Positions 43,995-53,807 are shown, numbered from the stretch's first letter. The stretch: DNA of 59,373 nt from Deltaproteobacteria bacterium tcs-42 (GCA_002049545.1 LLYT01000004.1:1-59373), one strand, 5' to 3'. The notes: generated by a model from the letters alone, not told the origin. A program made the numbers and translations.

Positions 43995-44042
43995 TAAACT
44001 CGGGACTGTCCCCGGTGGAGCCGGGGACAGTCCCGAGTTTAC
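43994..44042. repeat. Perfect 22-bp palindrome (GGGACTGTCCCC family)
   Basis: Bases 43994-44015 are exactly complementary to 44021-44042 with a five-base TGGAG loop. The arm contains AAACTCGGGACTGTCCCCGG, shared with copies A and B. It lies between the converging glycosyltransferase and PilJ-type receptor genes and may act as a bidirectional terminator. Confidence 0.9.
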
Positions 44043-44062
44043 TCCGTTGTTTCTGGAAATAC

Positions 44063-45838
44063 TCAATACTTGCCAAAATCGTCGTCATCCAGGCGAATCT
44101 CTTTGGCTGGCTCCATATTTCCCCAGGATTGATCGGTTTGCGCTTGAGAGTTCTGCGGCGGGGGTGTTGTCGTTGCTGACCGCTGACTTGATGTTGGTAA
44201 CTGAGGTTGTACCGGACTGGCAGCAGAAGATCCGAGGATTTTGAAACGCTCCATCATTTGTTGCAGGAAGTTTGTTTGACCTGACAGTTCTTCAGCGACA
44301 GCAGCTGTTTCTTCGGCACTGGCGGTGGAACTCTGGTTGACAGCACTGAGCTGGGCAAGCCCTTCATTGGCCTGCGCAACTCCCAGAGCCTGTTCGTTAC
44401 TGGCTGCCGCAATTTCATCAACCAGATCTGAAACCTGAATCACCCCCTGGTAAATTTCTTTCAGGGCTTCGGCCGTTTGATCAGCGATCTGAGCTCCATT
44501 TTCAGTTTTGTCCACTGAACCCTTGATCAAATCGGTTGTCTCGCTGGCGGCTTTCGCGCTTCTGGCTGCCAGATTACGAACTTCTTCTGCAACCACGGCA
44601 AACCCTTTGCCGTGTTGTCCAGCTCGGGCAGCTTCTACAGCGGCATTGAGAGCCAGCAGGTTGGTCTGGAAAGCGATTTCATCAATGACCTTGATAATCT
44701 TGCTGATATTCTGACCGGCTTCGTTGATTTCGGCCATCGCTTTGACCATCGCCTGCATGTGGTGATCACCTTTTTCTGCCGACACTTTCGCTGCTGACGA
44801 AAGTTGGTTGACCTGCTCGGCATTGCGGGTGTTATTGGCCGTTTGTTCATTCATTTCCTGCATCGATGCTGAGATCTCTTCCAAAGCAGCTGCTTGTTTG
44901 GTTGCTCCATCTGCCAGTGACGTGCTGGTTGAGGAGACCTGCAATGTGTCTGAAGCAATCTTCTGGCTTGATTGTAATACGGCCTGTAATGTTTCGGATA
45001 TTCCCTGATTGGCATCGGCTAAAGGTTTTGCAATCAATCCCTCTGCCCTAAAGGTGAAATCACCATCAGCCAAGCGATTAAATGCAGTCAGGATTTCATC
45101 TTTAAGGTTATTGGCAAACTGATCCATATTATCAGCCAGATTTCCAATTTCATCATGTTGATTCATGTTCAGGCGATGATCAAGATCACCATTATTCATT
45201 CCGGAAACCATTTTAACGACTGCAAGTAGTGGGTGAACTACCTTCCGGTTGATCAGTAGCCAGATCAGAAATGTGGCAATCAGGACAATGACACCACCGA
45301 TATAGAGGGAGGTGGTTAATCTCGCCACTTTTGCTTGCGATTGGGCTGCGTACATGCCAACAGCTTTATTCATCTCCTTGAGTAAGGGGATGTTGCCGCC
45401 TAGAATTTTGGAAATAGCCTGGTCGACTTGATCGTTATTTGGATCCAGAACGACCTGCACTTGAGTAGAAAAATCCTTCCAGAGTGATTCAACTTTGCGC
45501 ATCTGGGCGAGAATTTCCGGATCGCTGGTTGGCGGGAGATTCATATTACTGTTGCCATCGATCAGACCTTTTAGAGATGTGTCAAACAGGTCATGTGTCC
45601 CTTTTAAGCCGGCACGACATTTTTCAATCGATAGCCCGGATTTGATCGTCATTGCCTCTTTCGACATTTTCTGGGTTAACATGCGCTGCCGTCCGGCAAT
45701 GTTAATGACGGTTGAGTCATCTTTCTGATTTTTGAGGGTGAAAACGGAAAAAAGGACCAGCAAGATGGTGATTAAGGTAATAACTCCAATTGCGCTGGTA
45801 AGTTTGGCTCCGAGACCGAAAGCTTTGGACTGTGACAT
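44063..45838 (-). CDS. Chemoreceptor with PilJ/NarX-type N-terminal domain
   Basis: A 591-residue methyl-accepting protein. TM1 is about residues 10-33; [19 protein letters not shown] matches the PilJ/NarX P-box, which binds nitrate or nitrite in NarX. TM2 (about residues 175-195) precedes HAMP ([19 protein letters not shown]) and the signalling tip [21 protein letters not shown] 45838 with GGAG upstream is preferred over 45856. The C-terminus ([10 protein letters not shown]) is acidic without a pentapeptide tether. Single-gene unit, 18 kb from cheA... the nearest che genes are in the main cluster. Confidence 0.88.
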   Translation of the reverse strand: MSQSKAFGLGAKLTSAIGVITLITILLVLFSVFTLKNQKDDSTVINIAGRQRMLTQKMSKEAMTIKSGLSIEKCRAGLKGTHDLFDTSLKGLIDGNSNMNLPPTSDPEILAQMRKVESLWKDFSTQVQVVLDPNNDQVDQAISKILGGNIPLLKEMNKAVGMYAAQSQAKVARLTTSLYIGGVIVLIATFLIWLLINRKVVHPLLAVVKMVSGMNNGDLDHRLNMNQHDEIGNLADNMDQFANNLKDEILTAFNRLADGDFTFRAEGLIAKPLADANQGISETLQAVLQSSQKIASDTLQVSSTSTSLADGATKQAAALEEISASMQEMNEQTANNTRNAEQVNQLSSAAKVSAEKGDHHMQAMVKAMAEINEAGQNISKIIKVIDEIAFQTNLLALNAAVEAARAGQHGKGFAVVAEEVRNLAARSAKAASETTDLIKGSVDKTENGAQIADQTAEALKEIYQGVIQVSDLVDEIAAASNEQALGVAQANEGLAQLSAVNQSSTASAEETAAVAEELSGQTNFLQQMMERFKILGSSAASPVQPQLPTSSQRSATTTPPPQNSQAQTDQSWGNMEPAKEIRLDDDDFGKY

Positions 45839-45960
45839 AAAGAGACTCCATATCAATTATGATTCAAGATTTTCCCCCGAACATAGAAAATTATAATTGA
45901 TTAAATTTATAAGTCAAGATAATTTAATAAAAAAATCCACACAATAAGGCGGCAACTAAA

Positions 45961-45991
45961 ACAGGGGTCATCTGATACAGATGACCCCTGT
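45961..45991. repeat. Perfect 14-bp hairpin
   Basis: ACAGGGGTCATCTG, loop ATA, CAGATGACCCCTGT. Lies in the 256-base gap between the divergent PilJ receptor start and ilvE stop; no gene is in this gap. May terminate ilvE transcription although no T-run follows on the minus strand. Confidence 0.75.
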
Positions 45992-46094
45992 AGATATTTA
46001 ATCCATGACGGGTTCAGTTCCCCGCGGCTTGTCGCGTTGGTTGTATGGAATTCAGAAGTGATCCCCCCCAGTTGCTCTGCTCAATCGGGGCAGG

Positions 46095-47159
46095 CTACAG
46101 CAAGGTGACCCAGCCGTGGTTATCGGTCTGGCGACCATACTGGATGGCGGTCAATTTGTTGTAGAGTTCCATGGTCAATTTGCCCGGTTTCCCGTCACCC
46201 AGTTGGACACAGTTGTTTTTATAGCAGAAGGAGCCAACCGGCGAAATAACCACCGCGGTTCCTGCACCAAAAGCTTCCTGCAGGCGACCATTTTGACTCC
46301 CCTCCATAATTTCATCAACACTGAGGGCCCGTTCTTCAATTTCGTATCCCATCTCTTTAACCAGGGTCAGTACTGAACGGCGGGTGATCCCGTCCAGAAC
46401 GGTTCCATGCAGTGGAGAAGTGACAATTTTACCGTCATAGAGAAACAACATATTCATGCTGCCGACTTCTTCAACAAAACGCTTTTCCTTGGCGTCGAGC
46501 CAGAGAACCTGATCATAGCCATTTTCTGCTGCTTCCTTCGCGGCATAGAGACTAGCAGCGTAATTTCCACCGGTTTTTGCTTCGCCGGTTCCCCCTTCGG
46601 TGGCACGCACATAATAATCGGAAATCCAGATTTTTACCGGAGCCACGCCCCCTTTGTAATAAGGGCCGACCGGACTGAGAATAACGTAGCAAAGATATTG
46701 ATCTGCCGGGCGAACTCCGAGCATTGGCTCGGTTGCAATCATGGTTGGACGAACGTAGAGGCTGGTCCCCTCACTGTGTGGCACCCAGTCCTCTTCGAGG
46801 CGGATCAGTTCAAGCATGGCATCAAGGAAGAATTTTTCATCAACCTGTGGCATACACATCCGTTCGGCACTGCGATTAAAGCGGGTGACATTGTCTGCCG
46901 GGCGAAACATGGCAAGGCTGCCATCGGCACGGCGAAAAACTTTTAGACCTTCAAAGATTTCCTGGGAGTAGTGAAGAACCATAGCTGCAGGATCGAGGGA
47001 GATGGGGCCGTAGGGTTGGATACGTGCAGAATGCCAACCTTTGCCGCTATCGTATTCCATGACCAGCATCCGGTCGCTATACTGTTTGCCGAATACCAGT
47101 CCATTTTCGTCTTCAACTCGTGCTTTTGGTGCAGGAACAGGCAGAATTTGTAAGTCCAT
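46095..47159 (-). CDS. ilvE: Branched-chain amino acid aminotransferase
   Basis: A 354-residue class IV PLP aminotransferase of the long, type II BCAT form: LHYSQEIFEGLKVFRRADGS, KTGGNYAASLYAAKEAAENGYDQVLWLD, FVEEVGSMNMLF and GTVLDGITRRSVL. It transfers amino groups between glutamate and the 2-oxoacids of leucine, isoleucine and valine in the cytoplasm. The active-site lysine lies in the conserved K-TGGNYA region, with typical length. Monocistronic here; not linked to ilv genes. Confidence 0.93.
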   Translation of the reverse strand: MDLQILPVPAPKARVEDENGLVFGKQYSDRMLVMEYDSGKGWHSARIQPYGPISLDPAAMVLHYSQEIFEGLKVFRRADGSLAMFRPADNVTRFNRSAERMCMPQVDEKFFLDAMLELIRLEEDWVPHSEGTSLYVRPTMIATEPMLGVRPADQYLCYVILSPVGPYYKGGVAPVKIWISDYYVRATEGGTGEAKTGGNYAASLYAAKEAAENGYDQVLWLDAKEKRFVEEVGSMNMLFLYDGKIVTSPLHGTVLDGITRRSVLTLVKEMGYEIEERALSVDEIMEGSQNGRLQEAFGAGTAVVISPVGSFCYKNNCVQLGDGKPGKLTMELYNKLTAIQYGRQTDNHGWVTLL

Positions 47160-47471
47160 AATGTGATTTCTCCAGCAATTGGGACAATGGGAAGAACTTT
47201 TTTTATCACAGCACCGCCTTGTGCTGCAACAATATCTCCCGGCTGAGCTTGTCCGATGGTGGTTTTTTCAGTATTGTTGCGTTGTGACAGTTCAGCAATG
47301 CCTTGAGGCACCCATTCCAAGGGCTACTTTGCGCCGTCCATGGCCGTTCGTCTGTCGCCGTTCGTGGCGACAGACGCCCTTTCCATGGGTACCACAAGCC
47401 CCTATCAGTCGTGGTGGTGAATCGTTACGTTGCGTTTAAATACAGAGATCATTTGAAGATAAGGGGAGGCG
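47160..47471. other. Divergent intergenic region between ilvE and larA
   Basis: About 312 bases without a credible gene. It holds the 47350-47375 hairpin and the promoters for both genes; a short frame at 47206-47397 (minus) has no family features and overlaps the hairpin. GGGGAGG at 47462-47468 is the larA ribosome site. Confidence 0.5.
47350..47375. repeat. 10-bp hairpin before larA
   Basis: GTCTGTCGCC, loop GTTCGT, GGCGACAGAC: a perfect ten-pair stem in the ilvE-larA gap, with outer CCATGG sites at about 47338 and 47384. Function unknown; could be an operator-like or RNA structure. Confidence 0.65.
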
Positions 47472-48743
47472 ATGAAAACGGTCGAATTAAAATATGGGAT
47501 CAGCTCATTTTCCTGCCAACTGCCCAATATCAGATTGCTGCAACCCGAACAGTTGCCGGAACCATCAGCCGCGGAGCCGTTGATCCATGACGGATTGGCT
47601 CATCCCGTTGGTTCAATGCCTTTGGAGCAAATTTTAAAACCGGGAGAGAGAGTTGCCATAGTCACTTCCGATATCACACGTTACAGTGGCAGTGAAATCT
47701 ATTTGCCGATTTTGATTGCCGAACTCAATGCCATCGGAATTCCCGATCATGATATCGAGATCATTATTGCGCTGGGGATTCATCGCCAGCAGACCGAAGG
47801 GGAACATCGCAAGATACTCGGCTCGCTGTACGGTCGAATTGCCGTTTATGACCACGAATGTGATGATCCTGCTGAACTGGTTGACTTGGGAATGACCGAT
47901 TCTGGTATCGCGGTTCAAGTTAATCGTCGGGTGGTTGAAGCTGATCGGGTGATTGTCACCGGAACGATCGGGTTCCACTATTTTGCCGGATTCGGTGGTG
48001 GACGGAAGGGGTTGGTGCCGGGAGTTGCCAGCCGTGAAACCTGTATGGCGAGCCATTTTGCCGTGTTCAATCCCCCGGAGATTGGCGGGAAACATCCAGA
48101 TGCTGTGACCGGCGTTCTGGATGGCAACCCCGTTGATCTGAACCTGGTGCAAGCGGCCCAACTGGTCAAACCTGACTTTTTGTTGAATACGGTTCTTTCC
48201 CCAGAAAAGAAAATCCTCGGCGTCTTCTGCGGGGATCTGGAAAAGGCCCACCGTGCTGGTTGTGAGATGGTGCGAAAACTGTTTCAGGTGACGTTGGCTG
48301 AGCCTGTTGATCTGGCAGTGATCTCCTGTGGTGGGGAGCCGAAAGATATCAATTTTATCCAGGCACAAAAAGCCCTCGATTATGGTTGTCAAGCGGTCAA
48401 AGAGGGGGGAACCATTATCCTGCTGGCTGCTTGCCGTGACGGGTTTGGCAATCCAACATTTTTCGATTGGTTCCGCTATCAGGATCTGGATGAGTTTGAA
48501 AATGCCTTGCGGGAAGATTATCAGATTAATGGACAGACTGCCCATGCCACGTTGTCAAAAGCACGCCGTTTCCGGGTGATTATGATCAGTGAATTTACTG
48601 CTGGGCAAACGCAAAAGATGGGGATGGAAAAAGCGGATGATCTGGATAGTGCGTTAGAATTAGTCCTCCCCGATTTAGATGAGAAAGCGAAGATTGTTGT
48701 GATCCCCGATGGGGGGATGGTTTTGCCGGTGATTAATTCTTAA
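47472..48743 (+). CDS. larA: Nickel-dependent lactate racemase
   Basis: A 423-residue LarA. IIALGIHRQQTEGEH contains the active-site histidine region (H108 in L. plantarum numbering), YFAGFGGGRKGLVPG the lysine that binds the nickel-pincer cofactor, and CMASHFAVFN a further ligand histidine. It interconverts D- and L-lactate. No larB, larC or larE for cofactor assembly are in the window. Next to a FAD/Fe-S oxidase pair it would let the cell use both lactate isomers. GGGGAGG is the ribosome site. Confidence 0.88.
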   Translation: MKTVELKYGISSFSCQLPNIRLLQPEQLPEPSAAEPLIHDGLAHPVGSMPLEQILKPGERVAIVTSDITRYSGSEIYLPILIAELNAIGIPDHDIEIIIALGIHRQQTEGEHRKILGSLYGRIAVYDHECDDPAELVDLGMTDSGIAVQVNRRVVEADRVIVTGTIGFHYFAGFGGGRKGLVPGVASRETCMASHFAVFNPPEIGGKHPDAVTGVLDGNPVDLNLVQAAQLVKPDFLLNTVLSPEKKILGVFCGDLEKAHRAGCEMVRKLFQVTLAEPVDLAVISCGGEPKDINFIQAQKALDYGCQAVKEGGTIILLAACRDGFGNPTFFDWFRYQDLDEFENALREDYQINGQTAHATLSKARRFRVIMISEFTAGQTQKMGMEKADDLDSALELVLPDLDEKAKIVVIPDGGMVLPVINS

Positions 48744-48957
48744 CGGAGAGGCGGAGAGAGGGAGAGAAAACCAAAACCTTTAGCTTTGCCACCAAGACAC
48801 CGAAGGCACCAGGAAAAGCTTAAAGTCTTCTTTTTGGTTTAAAACTAAAAACCAGCTTTTGACCTCCTTGGAGAACTTGGTGCCTTGGTGGCAATTTTTG
48901 ATTCTAAAGTTTTCTCTCCGATCTCAGCGGCTCTGCGCCTCTTCGTTAAAGCATTTA
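48742..48957. repeat. TTAACGGAGAG hairpin repeat, copy 1
   Basis: Begins with the larA stop (TTAACGGAGAGGCGGAGAG) and ends GCCTCTTCGTTAA. Inner arms include CCACCAAGACACC and GGTGCCTTGGTGG. The ends and arms match the other copies at 50585, 52193, 53720 and 55628. It is a large imperfect palindrome with no coding role. Confidence 0.85.
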
Positions 48958-48972
48958 TAAAAGGATATGGTT

Positions 48973-50526
48973 ATGCCAACAAAAGAAGAGGTTTTCCAGC
49001 GAGTTATTGAGACCGGCTCCTTGCCGACTCTTTCCACCGTTGCTTCCAAATTGATCAATATTACCGGCAAAGAAGAAACCACGATTTACGATATTTCGAA
49101 ATTGATTTCCCAGGACGTGTCACTGTCGACCAAAATTTTGAAGGTGGTCAACTCTTCATTTTATAATTTTCCCAATGAAGTGCGTACGATTCAGCAGGCG
49201 GTTGCCATTTTAGGAACCAATGCGGTGCGGAGCCTGGTTTTATCCTTTTCTTTTTTGAATATGGAGCGTCCCCAGCACGGGGCCGGGTTTAATTATGGGC
49301 GCTTCTGGGAGGAGTCTCTTGCTGCCGCCGTTGCATCCAAATTGATTATGGCGAAAGTTTCAGATCAGGATCCGGAAGAGGCTTTTACCGTCAGTTTGTT
49401 GCAGAATCTGGGCAAGTTGATTCTGGCTTGTGCCTATCGCGAAACTTATGATCAGCTATTGGAGGAGGCCGCCGGGAGTGAAAAGCGGCTGTTAGAGCTT
49501 GAGGATGAGCGGATCGGTGCCAATCATGCTTATGTTGGAGGGGAGGCGGCGAAGCGCTGGAATTTTCCCGATAGTCTGTCAATTCCAATCGTCTACCACC
49601 ATGACCCGGACAGCTATAGTGGCGATGATGCCGATCTTAAAACTGAAATCAGGGTTGTTCATCTGGCAGCTCTGCTGGCCAATATTATGTATTCGGGGAA
49701 TCCCATCGATTATCATGTGCCGTTTCGGGGACGTGCACAAAAAATGTTCAAACTTGACACTGCCAGCATCGATGAGATCCTGGATCAAGCCAATGGGGAT
49801 GTTGCCAATGCAGCAATTTATTTTGGTCTGAACATTGAGGGGACGGCTTCAATCCCGGAGATTTTACAGCAGGCCAATATTGAGCTCAGTTTGCTCAATA
49901 TGAGTTATGAACAAATAAACCGGGAACTTGTTCAATCAAAAATGCAATTGGAAAAAATAACCGCTGAGTTGGAAGAGAAAAATACCTATCTGCAAGAGAT
50001 TGCCAATCTGGATGGATTAACCCAGATATATAACCACCGTTACTTTCAAGAGTCTCTTGATAAGGAAATCAGCAGAAGTATCCGTCAGGAGAATGAGTTG
50101 AGTCTGATCCTGACCGATATCGATAATTTCAAAAAATTCAACGACTTTTATGGCCATCAAGCGGGCGATTATGTGTTAAAAGAGCTCGCCAGCCTTTGTA
50201 CCGGGGTTGTGCGGGAATACGACCTGATGGCCCGTTATGGTGGCGAGGAGTTTGTCTTTATCCTGCCCGAAACGAACCAGGCCGATGCTCTGATTGTTGC
50301 AGAGAAAATCCGTGCGGCAGTTGAACGCCATCCATTCAGTTATGAGGGCGATGACTATCGAGTCACCAGCAGTTTTGGCGTCGCTGTTTTTTCCGGGGTT
50401 GGAAAAATGAAGAAAACTGAACTGATTGAGAATGCCGACAAGGCCCTTTATACGGCGAAGAAAAAAGGGCGTAACCGGGTTGAAGCTTACGCAGAGAAGA
50501 GTGGCTGGTTTGGTAAATCAAAGTAG
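48973..50526 (+). CDS. HDOD-GGDEF diguanylate cyclase
   Basis: A 517-residue protein: N-terminal HDOD (LISQDVSLSTKILKVVNSSFY; LLQNLGKLILAC at the position of HD) about residues 15-260, a coiled-coil linker (about 300-345) and a C-terminal GGDEF domain with ARYGGEEFVFILPE, an active GGEEF. It probably makes cyclic di-GMP from two GTP. An inhibitory-site RxxD is not seen clearly. ATG 48973 is favoured by AAAAGG eight bases upstream; ATG 48967 is too near. Inserted between larA and glcD genes, possibly linking lactate metabolism and motility. Confidence 0.88.
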   Translation: MPTKEEVFQRVIETGSLPTLSTVASKLINITGKEETTIYDISKLISQDVSLSTKILKVVNSSFYNFPNEVRTIQQAVAILGTNAVRSLVLSFSFLNMERPQHGAGFNYGRFWEESLAAAVASKLIMAKVSDQDPEEAFTVSLLQNLGKLILACAYRETYDQLLEEAAGSEKRLLELEDERIGANHAYVGGEAAKRWNFPDSLSIPIVYHHDPDSYSGDDADLKTEIRVVHLAALLANIMYSGNPIDYHVPFRGRAQKMFKLDTASIDEILDQANGDVANAAIYFGLNIEGTASIPEILQQANIELSLLNMSYEQINRELVQSKMQLEKITAELEEKNTYLQEIANLDGLTQIYNHRYFQESLDKEISRSIRQENELSLILTDIDNFKKFNDFYGHQAGDYVLKELASLCTGVVREYDLMARYGGEEFVFILPETNQADALIVAEKIRAAVERHPFSYEGDDYRVTSSFGVAVFSGVGKMKKTELIENADKALYTAKKKGRNRVEAYAEKSGWFGKSK

Positions 50527-50584
50527 ACTTATCTGGTTACGTATCGGATAATGAAGAAAAATTAGCCACCAAGTTTCCAAAAAC

Positions 50585-50760
50585 TTCAAGAGAGGCTTTT
50601 AACACAGAGGCGGAGAGTCCGCAGAGAAATGCTTAGAACCTTTTTTCTTGGCTTTAAGCCCAAAAAACAGATTCTGACTTTTCTTTTCTCTGCCTCTCTC
50701 CGTCTCTGCGTTAAGGCTTTTGACTTTCTTGGTGCTCTTGGCGTCTTGGTGGCCTAAGAA
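50585..50760. repeat. TTAACGGAGAG hairpin repeat, copy 2
   Basis: CAGAGGCGGAGAG at the left, GTCTCTGCGTTAAGG and GGCGTCTTGGTGGCC at the right. Inner arms differ in order from copies 1 and 3 but share CTTGGTG-type and TCTCTGC-type strings. Lies between the HDOD-GGDEF and FAD oxidase genes. Confidence 0.75.
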
Positions 50761-50800
50761 GTTGGAATGTGATTTTGTTTGAATGCAAAGGAAATTAAAC

Positions 50801-52186
50801 ATGCTTGATAAAAATATCATTGCAGCGCTGCAGCAGATCTGCGGAACAGATCAGGTTCTGACCGATAAGGCCGATCTGATCTGTTATTCATACGATGCAA
50901 CCCAGAAACAGTACCTCCCCGACGTGGTTGTCCATCCGGGCAATGTGGAAGAGGTCAGTCAGATTATGAAGCTGGCCAACGAAAAGAAAATAGCGGTTTT
51001 TCCCCGTGGTGCCGGGACCGGGTTTACCGGGGGCAGTGTGCCAACGGCGGGTGGGATCGTCCTTGGTTTGACGCGGCTGGATAACATTCTTGAAATTGAT
51101 GAAGAAAACCTTGTCGCAACGATAGAGCCGGGTGTTGTGACCGAGGATTTTCAAAAGGCTGTAGAAAAGGTTGATCTTTTTTATCCTCCCGATCCTGCAT
51201 CCCTCAAGGTATCGACCATGGGTGGCAATGTGGCTGAATGTGCCGGGGGACCACGCTGTGTCAAGTACGGGGTGACCAAAGATTATATTATCGGTCTGGA
51301 AATCGTGACCCCGACGGGTGATATCATCAGAACTGGCGGACCAACGATGAAAGGGGTGGTTGGTTACGACCTGACCAAGTTGGTTTGTGGCAGTGAAGGA
51401 ACGTTGGCGGTCATCTCCAAGATCATTGTCAAGCTTTTACCGAAACCCGAAGCGAAGAAAACCATGCTGGTGTTGTTCGATTCTATTGACGGTGCGGCGC
51501 AGGCAGTTTCTGCCATTGTCCGGGGGAAAATTATCCCCACAACACTTGAATTTCTCGATGCCCGGACCCTTGACTGTATCCGTCGGGCGACCGATCTGGA
51601 TGTTCCGGATGCGGCACAGGCGGTGTTGCTGATCGAGGTGGATGGTGAGCGGGAGTTTCTGGACAAACAGGTCGCCAGGATTTCCGAAATTGTCCAGCCC
51701 CTTGGAGTGGTTGAAATCCGGGTTGCAGAAACCCCGGCTGAGAGTGAAGCCCTCTGGCAGATCAGGCGCTCTATTTCGGCATCGTTACGCCAGGTCAATC
51801 CCGATAAATATAACGAAGATATCTGCGTGCCCCGTTCCAGGGTACCCGATATGATCCGTAAAATTGAACGGATTGCCGATAAATATCAGATTCCCATTGT
51901 CAATTATGGTCATGCCGGGGATGGCAATATCCACGTCAATATCATGGTTGACGGGAAGATCCCCGGTGACCACGAAAAAGCTGAAAAAGCGGTGGTTGAG
52001 GTTTTTGAAGGGGCGTTGCAGTTGGGTGGAACCATGAGTGGTGAACATGGGGTTGGAACGATGAAAGCGCCGTTTATCGATATGGAACTGTCCGCCAATG
52101 TGCTCGATTATATGAAAATTATCAAGCGGGCACTCGATCCCAACAATATCCTCAATCCGGGAAAGATTTTTCCGAGTGAGGTTTGA
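50801..52186 (+). CDS. glcD: FAD-linked oxidase (D-lactate/glycolate dehydrogenase, GlcD family)
   Basis: A 461-residue FAD_binding_4 enzyme. FPRGAGTGFTGGSVPTAGG and GGNVAECAGGPRCVKYG bind FAD, and NYGHAGDGNIHVNIM and GEHGVGTMKAPFI are the C-terminal VAO/GlcD motifs. It oxidises D-lactate or glycolate and passes electrons to the partner Fe-S protein. ATG 50801 has AAGGA upstream; 50783 is a less likely start. It works with the Fe-S protein at 52438. Confidence 0.88.
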   Translation: MLDKNIIAALQQICGTDQVLTDKADLICYSYDATQKQYLPDVVVHPGNVEEVSQIMKLANEKKIAVFPRGAGTGFTGGSVPTAGGIVLGLTRLDNILEIDEENLVATIEPGVVTEDFQKAVEKVDLFYPPDPASLKVSTMGGNVAECAGGPRCVKYGVTKDYIIGLEIVTPTGDIIRTGGPTMKGVVGYDLTKLVCGSEGTLAVISKIIVKLLPKPEAKKTMLVLFDSIDGAAQAVSAIVRGKIIPTTLEFLDARTLDCIRRATDLDVPDAAQAVLLIEVDGEREFLDKQVARISEIVQPLGVVEIRVAETPAESEALWQIRRSISASLRQVNPDKYNEDICVPRSRVPDMIRKIERIADKYQIPIVNYGHAGDGNIHVNIMVDGKIPGDHEKAEKAVVEVFEGALQLGGTMSGEHGVGTMKAPFIDMELSANVLDYMKIIKRALDPNNILNPGKIFPSEV

Positions 52187-52192
52187 TTTTTT

Positions 52193-52421
52193 TAACGGAG
52201 AGACGCAAAGTTGGAGAGACGGAGAGGAAAGTCAAAATCTTAAATTCAGCCACCAAGACACCAAGAACACCAAGGAAAAACAAAAATCTTTTTCGGGTTT
52301 TAAAACCTTAAAAACGCTTTTGACTTCGGTTGTCTTGGAGCTCTTGGTGTCTTGGTGGCTATTGTATGGTTTTGAACTTTCTCTCCAACTCTCCTTCTCA
52401 GCGTCTCTGCGTTAAAACTGT
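52193..52421. repeat. TTAACGGAGAG hairpin repeat, copy 3
   Basis: TTAACGGAGAGACGC at the left and GCGTCTCTGCGTTAA at the right. Strong inner arms: CCACCAAGACACCAAGAAC and CTTGGTGTCTTGGTGGC. This is the best preserved copy and would form a long stem between glcD and glcF. Confidence 0.88.
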
Positions 52422-52437
52422 TGATAAAGGTTTATGC

Positions 52438-53697
52438 ATGGCCAAGTTGAAAAGTTTAGAAGATTTTCGTGACGAGATAGACCAGTGTGTCAAATGTGGT
52501 GGTTGTCGGGCTTATTGTCCGGCTTTTGGTGCTGAGAAGCACGAAGGGCGGGTTGCGCGGGGCAAGATTGCTTTAGCCGATTCGCTGCTGAAGGGGGATG
52601 TCGATCTCGAAGAAAAATTTCTCCTCGACATGTCCCAGTGCCTCCTTTGCGGCAGCTGCTATGCGCAGTGTCCGAACAAGGTTCATACCGAGGATATTGT
52701 CGCTGCAACCCGGCGGGAGATTGCCAACCGTAAAGGCTTGTCAACCTTTGGCAAAGGGGTTGGTACCGTCCTGAAGAATCAGGGGGTGATGAATCTGCTG
52801 GCCAAGGGGGGCGGGGCGTTTTCCAAACTTTTATTCAAAAAAATTCCTGATCAGAGTGGTCTGCGGCTCCGTTTTCCAGCACCGTTTATCACCTCTGACC
52901 GGACTTTGCCACCTTTAACCGCAAAACCGTTTCGTGAGCGTTGTCCCGAAGTGATTTCCGGTGATGCCGATCAACCGACAGTCCTTTTCTTCACCGGTTG
53001 TGGCATCAATTATATGTACCCCGAATCGGGGGAGGCATTACTCAAAGCTCTGAAGTTTATGGGTGTCAACGTTATCATCCCCAAGGCTCAGGTCTGTTGT
53101 GGCCTTCCTGCGGTTTCTGCTGGGGCGGCGGAGACTGTTGAATCTCTGGCTGAGGAGAATCTGACGGTATTTCAACAGAATGATTACGATTATATTGTCA
53201 CCGCTTGTGCTTCCTGCCATTCGGGATTATCACAAATCTACCCGGGGATGGGGGAGGAGTTTGATCAATACAAAGATAAAGTTAAAGACATCTTTGTGTT
53301 TCTCATCGAGCAGGGATTTGCTGACAAGCTGGCTGAATTGCCGAAGCAGAAAGATCGAATCAAAGTGACCTATCATGACCCCTGTCACTTGCGGAATCAT
53401 GGGATCACCAAAGAACCACGTGCCATCCTGAAAGCATTACCGCAGATCGAGTTTGTCGAAATGGAAGCCGCCGGAACCTGTTGTGGTTTGGGCGGAACCT
53501 ATTCTGTGTACCACTACGACACCAGTAAAAAGATCGGGGCCAAAAAAGCGGGACATATTGCCGAAAGTGGTGCAGAACTGGTCGCCACCGACTGTCCCGG
53601 CTGTATTATGCAATTGCAGGACAGCATCAATCACGCTACTGAAAAGCAGCGCGCGGTTCATATTCTTGATCTGGTTGCTGAGGTCTTGCCGGGTTGA
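52438..53697 (+). CDS. glcF: Iron-sulfur oxidase subunit (GlcF/LldE-like)
   Basis: A 419-residue protein with two ferredoxin-like clusters (CVKCGGCRAYCPAFG, CLLCGSCYAQCPNKV) and two CCG domains (AQVCCGLPAVSAG, CASCHSGLSQ; AAGTCCGLGGTYS, TDCPGCIMQL). CCG proteins accept electrons from the FAD oxidase and pass them to quinone or other carriers. ATG 52438 has AAAGG upstream; the longer frame begins in the repeat. Pairing with the GlcD-type gene makes a membrane-associated lactate or glycolate dehydrogenase. Confidence 0.9.
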   Translation: MAKLKSLEDFRDEIDQCVKCGGCRAYCPAFGAEKHEGRVARGKIALADSLLKGDVDLEEKFLLDMSQCLLCGSCYAQCPNKVHTEDIVAATRREIANRKGLSTFGKGVGTVLKNQGVMNLLAKGGGAFSKLLFKKIPDQSGLRLRFPAPFITSDRTLPPLTAKPFRERCPEVISGDADQPTVLFFTGCGINYMYPESGEALLKALKFMGVNVIIPKAQVCCGLPAVSAGAAETVESLAEENLTVFQQNDYDYIVTACASCHSGLSQIYPGMGEEFDQYKDKVKDIFVFLIEQGFADKLAELPKQKDRIKVTYHDPCHLRNHGITKEPRAILKALPQIEFVEMEAAGTCCGLGGTYSVYHYDTSKKIGAKKAGHIAESGAELVATDCPGCIMQLQDSINHATEKQRAVHILDLVAEVLPG

Positions 53698-53719
53698 TGC
53701 TGTTGCTTCTAAAGGCTAT

Positions 53720-53798
53720 TTTAACGGAGAGACGCTGAGGTGGAGAGAGGTTCACAATTTTGGTTTTTCTCCCCTTTTCTTTGCCTCTGCGTTGAAAT
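53720..53798. repeat. TTAACGGAGAG hairpin repeat, copy 4 (short)
   Basis: TTAACGGAGAGACGCTGAGG at the left, CTTTGCCTCTGCGTTGAA at the right. Truncated compared with copies 1 and 3, missing the CACCAAGAC arms. Lies just after the Fe-S subunit gene. Confidence 0.75.
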
Positions 53799-53807
53799 TT
53801 TTAGGTG

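Noticed and set aside
47206-47397. 63-residue minus-strand ORF
   Set aside because: It covers the 47350 hairpin and has no ribosome site or protein features.
47472-48743. Complete lactate racemase operon
   Set aside because: larB, larC and larE, needed for the nickel-pincer cofactor, are not in the window.
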